DNA of 61,834 nucleotides, from NCBI GenBank assembly GCA_903905455.1, contig CAIVGN010000058.1, positions 1 through 61,834 of the forward strand, written 5' to 3'. How positions within the stretch are numbered: the first letter of the stretch is position 1; every line of letters starts with the position of its first letter. This DNA comes from an uncultured Archangium sp. (GTDB taxonomy: Bacteria > Myxococcota > Myxococcia > Myxococcales > Myxococcaceae). A program made the position numbers and the translations under genes. The notes beneath the pieces were generated by a model. That model was not told the origin of the DNA. It did no database searches and was given only the letters and a program-made list of their open reading frames with translations. Positions 41,483 through 50,856 of this stretch are shown piece after piece.

Positions 41483-42526
41483 TCAGCGCCGCAGGACCAT
41501 CTCGGTGGCGACGTACGGGCGAGGGGGCAGCGACTGCGCGGGCACGAAGCCGAACTGCGCGTAGAGCCCCTGGGCGTCGCGGGTGCCCAGGCGCACTACC
41601 CGGCAGCCACGCACCGCGGGGTGGTCCAGCAGCAGCCGCATCAGCGCCTTGCCCAACCCGCGCCCCCGCAGGTCGGCGCGCACGCAGACGTCGTAGACCC
41701 ACCCGTACTTGCCCCCGTCGGCGAGGGCCCGGGCGGTGGCCACGAGGGCGCCGGTGGCCTCGGTCACCCCCACCCACGCGGTGGCGCCGCGGTGCGCCCG
41801 CTCGAGCTCGCCTGGGGTGAAGACGTCGTTCCAGTATTCCCCGGCGAGCAGGGCCGCGGCCTCGCCGGAGCGCGTGGGCGGGAGCCAGCCGTGCAACGTG
41901 AGCCCCTCGGGCGCCGCGAGGAAGGCCGGCGTCGGGGTGTCAGGGTTCGCGGCGCGGATCAACTCCACGGCACGCACGTCACCGCGGGCCCAGAGCTTCT
42001 CCAGCAAGGTCGCGCGCTGGGTCGGGGTGCGGTTCTGGCCCAGCTTGGCCTTGGTGGTGAGCACGTCGAGGGGCAGCCCGGCGATGAGCAGGCCGCTGAC
42101 CTGCGCGCGGTAGAGCGGCGAGTCGGCGTCGAGGGGCACGTAGCCGCCCTCGGGTTGGAGCTTCTCCATCAGCCGCTGCAGCACCCGGGCCTTGCGGGCC
42201 GGCGCGTCGATGGCCTGCAGCACGCCGCGGGCCTGGGCCGAACGGTAGAGCGTGGTCGCCGGGCACGCGCGCTCGGGGTCCATGAAGTAGCTGGGGAGCA
42301 CCGCGATGGTCTCTTCCACCGAGACCACCACCGGCCGCCCCACCAGCGAGGTCTTCTCGCCCGCGGGCGAGCCGTGGAAGCAGACCCAGCCCTCGTCGAC
42401 CACGCCGTTGACCGTCTTGAGCACCGGCGCCCCGTCGGGGTCGACCCCGGCGACCTGCATCACCTCCAAGTCCGAGAACAACTGCCGGCCGAGGGCCTCC
42501 GAGGCGTGGAATTCGCGTCTGCGCAT
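41483..42526 (-). CDS. Pyridoxamine-phosphate-oxidase-like FMN barrel fused to a GNAT acetyltransferase
   Basis: 347 residues. Residues ~1-190 resemble the NimA/FMN-binding split-barrel family: VDEGWVCFHGSPAGEKTSLV, ETIAVLPSYFMDPERACPAT, YRSAQARGVLQAID. Residues ~205-347 are a GNAT acetyltransferase with the acetyl-CoA loop DLRGRGLGKALMRLLLDH and the final beta-bulge segment QGLYAQFGFVPA. Start at 42526 (MRRREFHASEALGRQ) is chosen because upstream sequence in this frame is antisense to the MocR gene. It is divergently transcribed from the MocR regulator, which may control it. Substrate unknown. Confidence 0.87.
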   Translation of the reverse strand: MRRREFHASEALGRQLFSDLEVMQVAGVDPDGAPVLKTVNGVVDEGWVCFHGSPAGEKTSLVGRPVVVSVEETIAVLPSYFMDPERACPATTLYRSAQARGVLQAIDAPARKARVLQRLMEKLQPEGGYVPLDADSPLYRAQVSGLLIAGLPLDVLTTKAKLGQNRTPTQRATLLEKLWARGDVRAVELIRAANPDTPTPAFLAAPEGLTLHGWLPPTRSGEAAALLAGEYWNDVFTPGELERAHRGATAWVGVTEATGALVATARALADGGKYGWVYDVCVRADLRGRGLGKALMRLLLDHPAVRGCRVVRLGTRDAQGLYAQFGFVPAQSLPPRPYVATEMVLRR

Positions 42527-42546
42527 GGGCCGACCGTGCCAGCACA

Positions 42547-42591
42547 CTGGACCAGCCAACAGGTCCAGTTTCGCGAAGTCGGCTAGACCAG
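42547..42591. promoter_or_regulatory. Candidate MocR operator in the divergent intergenic region
   Basis: CTGGACCAG (42547-42555), GGTCCAG (42562-42568) and CTAGACCAG (42583-42591) lie in the 78 bp between the FMN-GNAT gene and the MocR gene. The first two form a perfect 7-bp inverted repeat; the first and third are a 36-bp spaced direct repeat with one mismatch. MocR family regulators usually control a neighbouring divergent gene from repeats of this type. Site assignment is inference. Confidence 0.6.
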
Positions 42592-42604
42592 TCAGACTGC
42601 GCCC

Positions 42605-44056
42605 ATGGTCGACCACGCGCGCACCGGGCCCGTCTTTCTGCGCATCGCCCGCGAGGTGATGCACGACATTCGCCGGGGCCGGCTGGTGCCGGGCCAGCGA
42701 TTGCCGGGCAGCCGCACCTGGGCCGCGCAGCTGGGCGTCAACCGCAACACGGTCATCGCCGCGGTGAACGAGCTCGAGGCGCAGGGCTGGGTCACCACCT
42801 CGCCGGCGCGGGGCACCTTCGTCAGCGAGGCCCTGCCCGAGGAGCTCACCGGGCCCACCACCCGGGGCCTCGCGGCGTTGGGGGTCTCGCTCCCGCCCGA
42901 GCCCGAGTTCCTGCAGGCCCGCCCCTTCTCGCTCGACCCGGGCGTGCTGCACTTCTCGGCGGGCACGCCGGACCCGCGGCTGGTGCCGGTGGAGCTCCTC
43001 GCGCGCACCTGGCGCCGGGTGGTGCGCCGCGGCGGGCGGCGGCTGCTGGAGTACGGCGAGCCCGGGGGCCACCCCGCGCTGCGCCGGGCCCTGGCGACGC
43101 TGGTGGCCGAGCGGCGCGGCGTGCCGGCCACGCCGGAGCAGGTGGTGGTGACGCGGGGCAGCCAGATGGCCCTGGATCTCCTCGCCCGCGCCGTGCTGCG
43201 CCCCGGCGAGACGGTGGCCGTCGAGGCGCTGGGCTACGCCCCCGCCTGGGACGCGCTGCGCCTGGCCGGGGCGCGGTTGGTGCCGGTGCCCGTCGACGGT
43301 GATGGGCTCGACGTCGACGCCCTCGAGCGCCTCGCCCGCAAGCGCCGGCTGCGCGCGGTGTACGTCACCCCGCACCACCAGTACCCGACCACGGTGACCA
43401 TGTCCGCCGCGCGTCGCCTCGCGCTGCTCTCGCTGGCGAGGCGCCACGGGCTGTTGATCATCGAGGACGACTACGATCACGAGTTTCACTACGAGGGCCG
43501 GCCGGTGCTCCCCCTGGCGAGCGCCGACGACGCGGGCGTGGTGGCGTCCATCGGCACGCTGTCCAAGGTGCTCGCGCCGGGCCTGCGCCTGGGCTTCGTC
43601 ATCGCCCCCACCCGGCTCGCCGAGCGCCTGGTGCGCCTGCGCGCGGTGATGGACCGCCAGGGCGACCACCCCATGGAGGCCACCGTGGCCGAGCTGCTCG
43701 AGGAAGGGGAGCTGCAGCGCCACGTCCGCAAGATGAGGGGGGTGTACCGGGCGCGGCGGGACCTGCTGGTGGAGCGCCTCGAGGCGAAGCTGGGTGCGGT
43801 GCTGCGCGTGGACGTGCCGCCCGGGGGCATCTCGGTGTGGGCCCGGGTGACGCAGCCCCTCGACCTCGAGGCGTGGCTCGCGGCGGCCCGCGCGCGGGGC
43901 GTGGTGGTGCACCCCGGGGCCCGCTACACCTTCGACGGCCACGAGCCCGGCGCCCTGCGGCTGGTCTTCGCGCGCTTCAGCGAGGCCGAGCTGACGCGCG
44001 CGGTCGAGGTGCTGGCGGCGACGCTCCCCCACGGCCAGCACCGTCGGCTACAGTGA
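42605..44056 (+). CDS. MocR-family transcriptional regulator (GntR HTH plus aminotransferase fold)
   Basis: 483 residues. Residues 1-75 form a GntR winged helix (IAREVMHDIRRGRLVPGQRL, QLGVNRNTVIAAVNELEAQG, SPARGTFVSE). Residues ~110-480 are a class I aminotransferase-like domain with VVVTRGSQMALDLLARAVL, VYVTPHHQYPTTVTMS, IIEDDYDHEFHYEG and the PLP-Lys segment IGTLSKVLAPGLRLGFV (Lys ~322). Such regulators bind PLP and an amino-compound effector. The divergent FMN-GNAT gene is the most likely target, through sites at 42547-42591. Confidence 0.94.
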   Translation: MVDHARTGPVFLRIAREVMHDIRRGRLVPGQRLPGSRTWAAQLGVNRNTVIAAVNELEAQGWVTTSPARGTFVSEALPEELTGPTTRGLAALGVSLPPEPEFLQARPFSLDPGVLHFSAGTPDPRLVPVELLARTWRRVVRRGGRRLLEYGEPGGHPALRRALATLVAERRGVPATPEQVVVTRGSQMALDLLARAVLRPGETVAVEALGYAPAWDALRLAGARLVPVPVDGDGLDVDALERLARKRRLRAVYVTPHHQYPTTVTMSAARRLALLSLARRHGLLIIEDDYDHEFHYEGRPVLPLASADDAGVVASIGTLSKVLAPGLRLGFVIAPTRLAERLVRLRAVMDRQGDHPMEATVAELLEEGELQRHVRKMRGVYRARRDLLVERLEAKLGAVLRVDVPPGGISVWARVTQPLDLEAWLAAARARGVVVHPGARYTFDGHEPGALRLVFARFSEAELTRAVEVLAATLPHGQHRRLQ

Positions 44057-44061
44057 GGGCC

Positions 44062-44289
44062 ATGCGGGTCGCCTTCCTGTTCATCGCCGTCGCCGCGACC
44101 TTCGCCCTCGCGCAGGTGCAGCCCACGCCGTGCACCACCCGGTGCAACGTGCAGGCGTCCGACTGCATGAAGGCCTGCGTGGGCGAGCCCAAGGACGCGC
44201 AGCGCCCCGAGAAGGCGCAGCACCTCATGAGCTGCATGAAGACCTGCGAAGACCAGAACCGCCAGTGCAAGGCGAGCTGCGAGAAGTAG
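44062..44289 (+). CDS. Small secreted Cys-rich protein
   Basis: 75 residues. Signal peptide MRVAFLFIAVAATFALAQ, then a mature helical peptide with eight cysteines spaced as CTTRCNVQASDCMKAC and CMKTCEDQNRQCKASC: repeated CxxxC-type pairs. The centre matches the 40366 paralogue (CVGEPKDAQ versus CAGAPKEAT). It starts 5 bp after the MocR stop but on its own signal peptide. Likely a disulfide-knotted extracellular peptide; function unknown. Confidence 0.7.
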   Translation: MRVAFLFIAVAATFALAQVQPTPCTTRCNVQASDCMKACVGEPKDAQRPEKAQHLMSCMKTCEDQNRQCKASCEK

Positions 44290-44293
44290 CGCT

Positions 44294-45742
<1,449 letters not shown>

Positions 45743-45846
45743 GTTCGGCGCAAGCTATTCCCCCCCATGAGGGGCGTCGAGGTCGGTGGCACCCCCTGCA
45801 GCCCGCACTGGCGCCGGAGCCCCGGCTCGTTGAAGGTGGGTGCTCC

Positions 45847-47088
45847 ATGCAAAGCCCCGAAGACCGCCAGCGCTACCGGGCCACGATGCTGCTCATCGCG
45901 GTCGGCCTGGGCGCGCCCCTGGTGGCGCTGGAGTACGGGCTGGGGCACCACTGGCCCTGGAAGGCGCTGTGGCTGCTGAGCTGCGGCGTGGTGGCGCTGT
46001 GGCTGCGCAGCCTCTCGGAGCCGCCGCCGCGGTGGGCGCTGGTCGGCCTCGCCTCGCTCTTCACCGCGCTGGGGCCCGCGTCGATCGCCCTGGGCGAGCG
46101 CACCTTCGTCGAGCTGGCCACCATCGGCGCCATGCCGCTGGTCGCCGCGGTGCTCTTCATCGAGCGCTTCGAGGTGGTGGTCGGCGTCTCGGTGGCCGGG
46201 TGGCTGGCGAACACCGCGCTCTTCGCGTCGACCGACCAGGATCCCTCGCACGTCGCCTCCATCTCCGCGCGCCTCGCCGTGGGCGCCGCGGTGGTGTGCG
46301 GCACCTCCTGGTACAACCGCCGCCAGCGCAGCGAGGCCCGCAAGACCAACGCGCAGCAGCAGGCGCTCCTGCGGCTCTCGGAGATGCGCCGCGCCCAGGC
46401 CGAGCGCCTGGCGACGGTGGGGCGCCTGGCCGCCGGCGTGGCGCATGAGATCAACAACCCGCTGGCCTACGTGAAGTCCAACGTCGGCGCGGTCGAGGCC
46501 CACCTGTCGGGGAAAGACGCGCTCCCGCCCCACGAACTCGAAGAAGTGTTGCGCGACACCCGGCTGGGCATCGACCGCATCTGCCAGATCGTCGGCGACC
46601 TCAAGGCGTGGACGCGCGAAGACGGCGAGGCACGTGAAGAGGTGGACCTGGAGGAGCTGGTGACCAGCACGCTGCGGTTGGCGGCGGTGCGGCTGCCGCG
46701 CGGCCTCCCGGTGTCGGTCTCGGTCCCCGCCACGCTGCCGCGCGTGTGGGCGCACCCGCGCAAGCTCGCCCAGGTGGTGCTCAACCTGTTGATCAACGCC
46801 GGCGACGCGGTCGAAGAGGCGCACACCTCGCAGCCCGCCGTCAGCCTCGAGGCGAACCTCGACGGCGACCGGGTGGTGCTCTCGGTGAAGGACAACGGGC
46901 CGGGCATCTCTGCCGAAGCCTACCCGCGGCTCTTCGAGCCCTTCTTCACCACCAAGGCGCCGGGCAAGGGCACGGGCCTGGGGCTGGCGCTCTCGCGCGA
47001 GTACCTCGAGAGCTTCGGGGGGAGCATCGTCGCCCTCGATGCGGGGCCCGGCGCGCACTTCAAGGTCACGCTGCAGGCCTCGCTGTAG
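45847..47088 (+). CDS. Membrane histidine kinase (MASE-like N-terminus)
   Basis: 413 residues. About five to six transmembrane helices fill residues 15-160 (AVGLGAPLVALEYGLGH, FVELATIGAMPLVAAVLF), followed by a basic coiled linker. The HisKA box is GRLAAGVAHEINNPLAYVKS (His ~200). The kinase domain has VVLNLLINAGDAVE (N box), VKDNGPGISAEA (G1), FEPFFTTKAPGKGTGLGLAL (F and G2). No receiver domain or paired regulator gene follows; the sigma-54 activator across the divergent promoter has no receiver. It may phosphorylate a distant regulator. Confidence 0.93.
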   Translation: MQSPEDRQRYRATMLLIAVGLGAPLVALEYGLGHHWPWKALWLLSCGVVALWLRSLSEPPPRWALVGLASLFTALGPASIALGERTFVELATIGAMPLVAAVLFIERFEVVVGVSVAGWLANTALFASTDQDPSHVASISARLAVGAAVVCGTSWYNRRQRSEARKTNAQQQALLRLSEMRRAQAERLATVGRLAAGVAHEINNPLAYVKSNVGAVEAHLSGKDALPPHELEEVLRDTRLGIDRICQIVGDLKAWTREDGEAREEVDLEELVTSTLRLAAVRLPRGLPVSVSVPATLPRVWAHPRKLAQVVLNLLINAGDAVEEAHTSQPAVSLEANLDGDRVVLSVKDNGPGISAEAYPRLFEPFFTTKAPGKGTGLGLALSREYLESFGGSIVALDAGPGAHFKVTLQASL

Positions 47089-47091
47089 GGT

Positions 47092-47583
47092 TCAGCGCCC
47101 GCCGCACCTGCCCGAGCGGCACTTGCCCGCGGGGCCGCAGTCGGAGTCGAAGCTGCAGCTGCCCCCGGGGGCGTTCGCGCAGTGGCTCGACTTGCACTTC
47201 GCGCCGCCGCAGTCCGAGTCGAAGCTGCAGGTGCCGCCCGACGCCGTGGCGCAGGTGCCCGAGCGGCACTTCACCCCGCCGCCGCAGTCGGAGTCGAAGC
47301 TGCACCCGCCCGCCGCGCCGGCGCACTTGCTCGACTTGCACTTGCCCGCGGAGCCGCAGTCGGAATCGAAGCTGCACGAGCCGTCCGGCGCGCTGGCGCA
47401 CTTGCCCGAGCGGCACTTCGCGTCGCCGCAGTCGGAGTCGAAGCTGCACGAGGCGCCCTTCGCGTTGGCGCACTTGCTCGACTTGCACTTCACCCCGCCG
47501 CCGCAGTCCGAGTCGAAGCTGCACCCGTCGGCGAGGGCGGTCACCGGGCACAACGAGAGGGCCACGAGCACGAGCTTCAGCAT
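47092..47583 (-). CDS. Secreted protein of six CSFDSDCG repeats
   Basis: 163 residues. A signal peptide (LKLVLVALSLCPVTALAD) precedes six ~24-residue repeats, each CSFDSDCGxxxKCKSSKCA-like with a G/A-S-G spacer. Four cysteines per repeat give 24, almost certainly disulfide-bonded. The FDSDCG core and following Cys pair resemble small extracellular Cys-rich modules. Copies 1 and 4 share GGGVKC, copies 3 and 6 share GKC, so the array has expanded by duplication. No function can be named. Confidence 0.85.
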   Translation of the reverse strand: MLKLVLVALSLCPVTALADGCSFDSDCGGGVKCKSSKCANAKGASCSFDSDCGDAKCRSGKCASAPDGSCSFDSDCGSAGKCKSSKCAGAAGGCSFDSDCGGGVKCRSGTCATASGGTCSFDSDCGGAKCKSSHCANAPGGSCSFDSDCGPAGKCRSGRCGGR

Positions 47584-47587
47584 GGAC

Positions 47588-48139
47588 TCACCAGGTGACG
47601 CGAAAGAGGAGGACGCCGACGTTGGGCTGCAGGGTGCAGTCCGTGGCCTGGCCCGGCGAGGTCACCTCGAAGACGAAGCGCAGCACGCCCATCCACGAGC
47701 TGCCGACGTGCACGGCGACCGGGCGCGGGTAGGCCACCTTGAGTACGCCGGAGGTCCCGCTGGCCTCGGCCTCGAACTGCACGGTGATGCCGCGCATGGC
47801 GACCTTCACCAGCTCGTTCAACTTCTTGAGCACCGCGGCCGGTGACTTGTTCGACGCGGCCATGGAGCCCTTGATGAGGGGCAGCACGATGGGGCCGAAG
47901 CGGTCCTTCATCGAAGTGTGGGTCAGCTCCTCGAAGGTCGACGCGCCGAGCGTGGCCACGGCGACCTCGCCGAGCTCCTCGAAGGCCAGGGCGGGTTGCC
48001 AGGCGCCGCTCCAGGAGTTGGCGATGAGGTTCGCGGCCGCGGGGCTCAACTTCGCCTCGAGCTCGGCAAACCGGGGCGAGCGCTTGAGCCCCCGCACGAT
48101 GGAGTCGACGTACGCCGAGCTGAATTCGTAGTCCGCCAC
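47588..48139 (-). CDS. Hypothetical protein, DUF2378/TIGR02265-like
   Basis: 183 residues from a GTG, starting VADYEFSSAYVDSIVRG. Features include LIANSWSGAWQPALAFEELG, VATLGASTFEELTHTSM and a C-terminal beta stretch (GITVQFEAEASGTSGVLKVA, FVFEVTSP). The size and G/T-rich helix pattern recall the Myxococcus-specific DUF2378 paralogue family, but I am not sure. It lies 4 bp upstream of the Cys-repeat gene on the same strand, so it is likely co-transcribed with it. Confidence 0.6.
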   Translation of the reverse strand: MADYEFSSAYVDSIVRGLKRSPRFAELEAKLSPAAANLIANSWSGAWQPALAFEELGEVAVATLGASTFEELTHTSMKDRFGPIVLPLIKGSMAASNKSPAAVLKKLNELVKVAMRGITVQFEAEASGTSGVLKVAYPRPVAVHVGSSWMGVLRFVFEVTSPGQATDCTLQPNVGVLLFRVTW

Positions 48140-48176
48140 CCCGCAGTCGTAGCACGGGTGCTATGCGAGCCGCGCC

Positions 48177-49085
48177 GTGGTGACTGCCCCTGCACCGCTC
48201 AAGCCGGGCCCCGCCCACGCGTTGCTGCACCTCACCGTCTTCGTGTGGGGCTTCACCGCCATCCTCGGCCGGCTCATTTCGCTCTCGGCGATCCCCCTGG
48301 TCTTCTACCGGCTGCTCATCGTCATCGCGGTGATGCCGGTGGTCATCTGGTGGCGGAAGTTGCCGATGCGGGTCACGGGGCCCCAGCTGCGCACCTTCGC
48401 CTTCGTGGGCGCCCTGGTCGCCGCGCACTGGCTGCTGTTCTACGGGTGCATCAAGTACGCGGGCGTGGCGGTGGCGGTGCTGTGCCTGTCGACCATCACC
48501 TTCTTCACCGCGCTGCTCGAGCCGCTGGTGTTCAAGCGCCGGCCCGCGCCCTCGGAGCTGATCATCGGCTTCGGGGTGATGCTGGGGGTCAGCTTCCTGG
48601 TGAAGGTGGAGACCCGCACCGACTTCACGGGGTTGATGATGGGCCTCGGGAGCGCCTTCTTCTCGGCGTCGTTCGGCTCGCTCAACGGCAAGCTGGCGCG
48701 GCAGACGCGCGGCGAGGTGATGACCTTCTGGGAGCTGCTGGCGGCCACCGGGGTCACCGCGGCGTTCTTCGTGCTCGAGCCCGGCAGCTTCGTCTCGCCG
48801 CTCGCCTTGAGCGCGCTCGACGCGGGGCTGCTGCTGGTGCTGGGCGTGGGCTGCACGGTGCTGCCGTGGCTGTGGAGCCTGCGGGTGCTGCAGACGCTGG
48901 CGCCGTACGCGCTGGCGCTCGCGGTGTCGCTGGAGCCGGTCTACGCGATGGGGCTGGCGTGGTTCATCTTCCCCGACGCGGAGCAGCTCACGTGGCGCTT
49001 CTACGCGGGCTGCGGGGTGTTGCTGGTGCTGGTGGCGTTCAACACCTGGCGCAAGCAGCGCACCACGTCACTTCACCGCGAGTGA
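48177..49085 (+). CDS. EamA-type (DMT superfamily) transporter
   Basis: 302 residues with ten predicted membrane helices in two EamA halves: HLTVFVWGFTAILGRLISL, YRLLIVIAVMPVVIW, AVAVLCLSTITFFTALLEPL, then MGLGSAFFSASFGSLNG, LGVGCTVLPWLWSLRVL, ALAVSLEPVYAMGLAW. Members export amino acids or other metabolites. GTG start at 48177 (a second GTG follows). Its last 18 bp overlap the convergent RimK-like gene. Confidence 0.93.
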   Translation: MVTAPAPLKPGPAHALLHLTVFVWGFTAILGRLISLSAIPLVFYRLLIVIAVMPVVIWWRKLPMRVTGPQLRTFAFVGALVAAHWLLFYGCIKYAGVAVAVLCLSTITFFTALLEPLVFKRRPAPSELIIGFGVMLGVSFLVKVETRTDFTGLMMGLGSAFFSASFGSLNGKLARQTRGEVMTFWELLAATGVTAAFFVLEPGSFVSPLALSALDAGLLLVLGVGCTVLPWLWSLRVLQTLAPYALALAVSLEPVYAMGLAWFIFPDAEQLTWRFYAGCGVLLVLVAFNTWRKQRTTSLHRE

Positions 49086-49955
49086 CAGCGCGTGCCGCAC
49101 GATGGCCCCGGCGATGTCCTTGCGGGTGGCCTTCTCCAGGCCCTCGAAGCCGGGGCTGGAGTTGAGCTCCATGACCTTGGGGCCGTCGTTGCTCTCGAGC
49201 ATGTCCACGCCGCACACGGAGAGCCCGAGGGTCTTCGCGGCGCGCACCGCGGTCTCCTTGAAGCGCTTGTCGAGGCGGATGGACTTGCCCTCGCCGCCGC
49301 GGTGGATGTTGCTGCGGAACTCGCTGCCCTGGGCCTGGCGCCGCATCGCGCCCACCACCTGGTCGCCGACCACCAGCGCGCGCACGTCGCGGCCGCGGGA
49401 CTCGGCGATGAACTCCTGGAGGCACACGTCCTGCCCGAGGCCCCAGAAGGTCTGCACGATGGTCTCGGCCTCGGTGGGGGTGTTGGCGATCATCACCCCC
49501 ACGCCCTGGGTGCCACGCAGCAGCTTGATGATGCACGGCAGGCCGCCCACGGCCGCCACCAACTGCCGCACGTTCGCCCCGTCGGTGGCCATCACCGTGC
49601 GCGGCACGTCGAGGCCCTGCTGGGCGAGGAGCTGGAGGCACCGGAGCTTGTCGCGGCTGCGGGCGATGGCCGGCGCGGGGTTCACCACCGGCACGTTCAT
49701 CGTCTCGAGGTGGTTCACCACCGCCATGCCGTAGCTGGTGATGCTCGCGCCGATGCGGGGAATGACCGCCGAGATGCCGGTCACCGCGACGCCGCGGTAG
49801 AGCAACGTGTTGCCCTCGGTGGCGACCACCATGGTGCAGCGCAAGGTGTCCATCACCAGCGGGCGCGCGCCCTGTTCCCGGGCCGCTTCGATGAGGCGCG
49901 ACGTCGAGTAGAGCGACTTCTTCCGGGAGAGAATACAGAGCCGCTGGCGCGCCAT
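49068..49955 (-). CDS. rimK: RimK-family ATP-grasp ligase
   Basis: 295 residues with the RimK pattern: LCILSRKKSLYSTSRLIEAA, VVNPAPAIARSRDKLRCLQLL, IIKLLRGTQGVGVMI, CLQEFIAESRGRDVRALVVG, SNIHRGGEGKSIRL and VCGVDMLESNDGPKVMELNSSPGFEG (Mg/ATP ligands). RimK adds glutamate to the C-terminus of ribosomal protein S6 or makes polyglutamate; close relatives ligate other amino acids. The name is by family resemblance. It converges with the EamA gene with an 18-bp overlap. Confidence 0.92.
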   Translation of the reverse strand: MARQRLCILSRKKSLYSTSRLIEAAREQGARPLVMDTLRCTMVVATEGNTLLYRGVAVTGISAVIPRIGASITSYGMAVVNHLETMNVPVVNPAPAIARSRDKLRCLQLLAQQGLDVPRTVMATDGANVRQLVAAVGGLPCIIKLLRGTQGVGVMIANTPTEAETIVQTFWGLGQDVCLQEFIAESRGRDVRALVVGDQVVGAMRRQAQGSEFRSNIHRGGEGKSIRLDKRFKETAVRAAKTLGLSVCGVDMLESNDGPKVMELNSSPGFEGLEKATRKDIAGAIVRHALSLAVK

Positions 49956-50015
49956 GGACGGCGAGCACCGTATCAGTCGTTCAACGCGCCCGCCGCCATG
50001 ACTCGAGACAACGCC

Positions 50016-50786
50016 CTACTTCGCGGCGAAGGCCTCGGCGAAGAAGGTGTCCATCAGCGCGTAGGCGCGGGTGGCGGAGACCGCGTTGTACTGGGCCTTG
50101 CCCGGCATGTTCGCGTCGACGTCGGTGAAGCTGTGCACGGTGTTGCCGAACTTGACGAGCTGCCAGTCGATCTTGGTGGCGCGCATCTCGGCCTCGAAGC
50201 CGGTCACTTCTTCGGCGGGCACGAACGGGTCGTCGGCGCCGTGGAGCGCGAGCACCTTGCCGGTGATGTTCTTCGCGTCGTCAGGCGTGGGCGATCCGAG
50301 GCCGCCGTGAAACGAGACGACGCCGGCGATCTTCGCGCCGCTGCGGGCCAGCTCGAGAGCGCCGGTGCCACCGAAGCAGAAGCCGATGGCCCCGAGCTTC
50401 TTCTGGTCGAGCGGGAGCCCCTTCTGCGCGAGCAGCACGTCGAGGGCCTTCTTCACGCGCGAGCGCATCATCGGGCGGTTGCCCTTCACGGCGCCCGAGG
50501 CCTTGCCGGCCTCGTCCTGGTCCTTGGGGCGGCCGGTGGTGCCGTACATGTCGGCAACGAAGACCACGTAGCCACGCGCGGCGATGAGCTCGGCCTGCTT
50601 CACGTTGGCGTCGGTGATGCCCAGCCAGTTGGGCACCAGCACCAGGCCCGGACGCGCGGTCTTGGCGTCGTCGTAGACCAGCACGCCCTCGAACTTCGTC
50701 TTGTCGAGCTCGTAGGGGATCTTCTTGGTGGTCATGGCCGCCATGGCGGGGATCGAGAGGGTCAGGAGCAGGAGTGCGCTTTTCAT
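50016..50786 (-). CDS. Secreted dienelactone hydrolase family protein
   Basis: 256 residues with a signal peptide (MKSALLLLTLSIPAMA). The alpha/beta hydrolase fold of the DLH family is clear: GLVLVPNWLGITDANVKQAE, GYVVFVADMYGTTGRPKD, IGFCFGGTGALELARSG (catalytic Cys), LALHGADDPFVPAEEV (Asp) and GNTVHSFTD (His). A Cys nucleophile is typical of dienelactone hydrolases rather than Ser esterases. Periplasmic hydrolase of unknown substrate. Divergent from 50857. Confidence 0.9.
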   Translation of the reverse strand: MKSALLLLTLSIPAMAAMTTKKIPYELDKTKFEGVLVYDDAKTARPGLVLVPNWLGITDANVKQAELIAARGYVVFVADMYGTTGRPKDQDEAGKASGAVKGNRPMMRSRVKKALDVLLAQKGLPLDQKKLGAIGFCFGGTGALELARSGAKIAGVVSFHGGLGSPTPDDAKNITGKVLALHGADDPFVPAEEVTGFEAEMRATKIDWQLVKFGNTVHSFTDVDANMPGKAQYNAVSATRAYALMDTFFAEAFAAK

Positions 50787-50856
50787 GGGCGGCACCAGAG
50801 CACACGTTCGTCGCCACGCCGAACCCGACGTGCGGAGAAAGGCTCGAACGTGCGTG

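Noticed and set aside
41483-44041. 852-codon minus frame joining FMN-GNAT to upstream sequence
   Set aside because: Its first ~505 codons are antisense to the MocR gene; the real start is the ATG at 42526.
47092-47583. Possible DNA repeat array with spacers
   Set aside because: The ~72-bp periodicity is fully explained by the six Cys-rich protein repeats.
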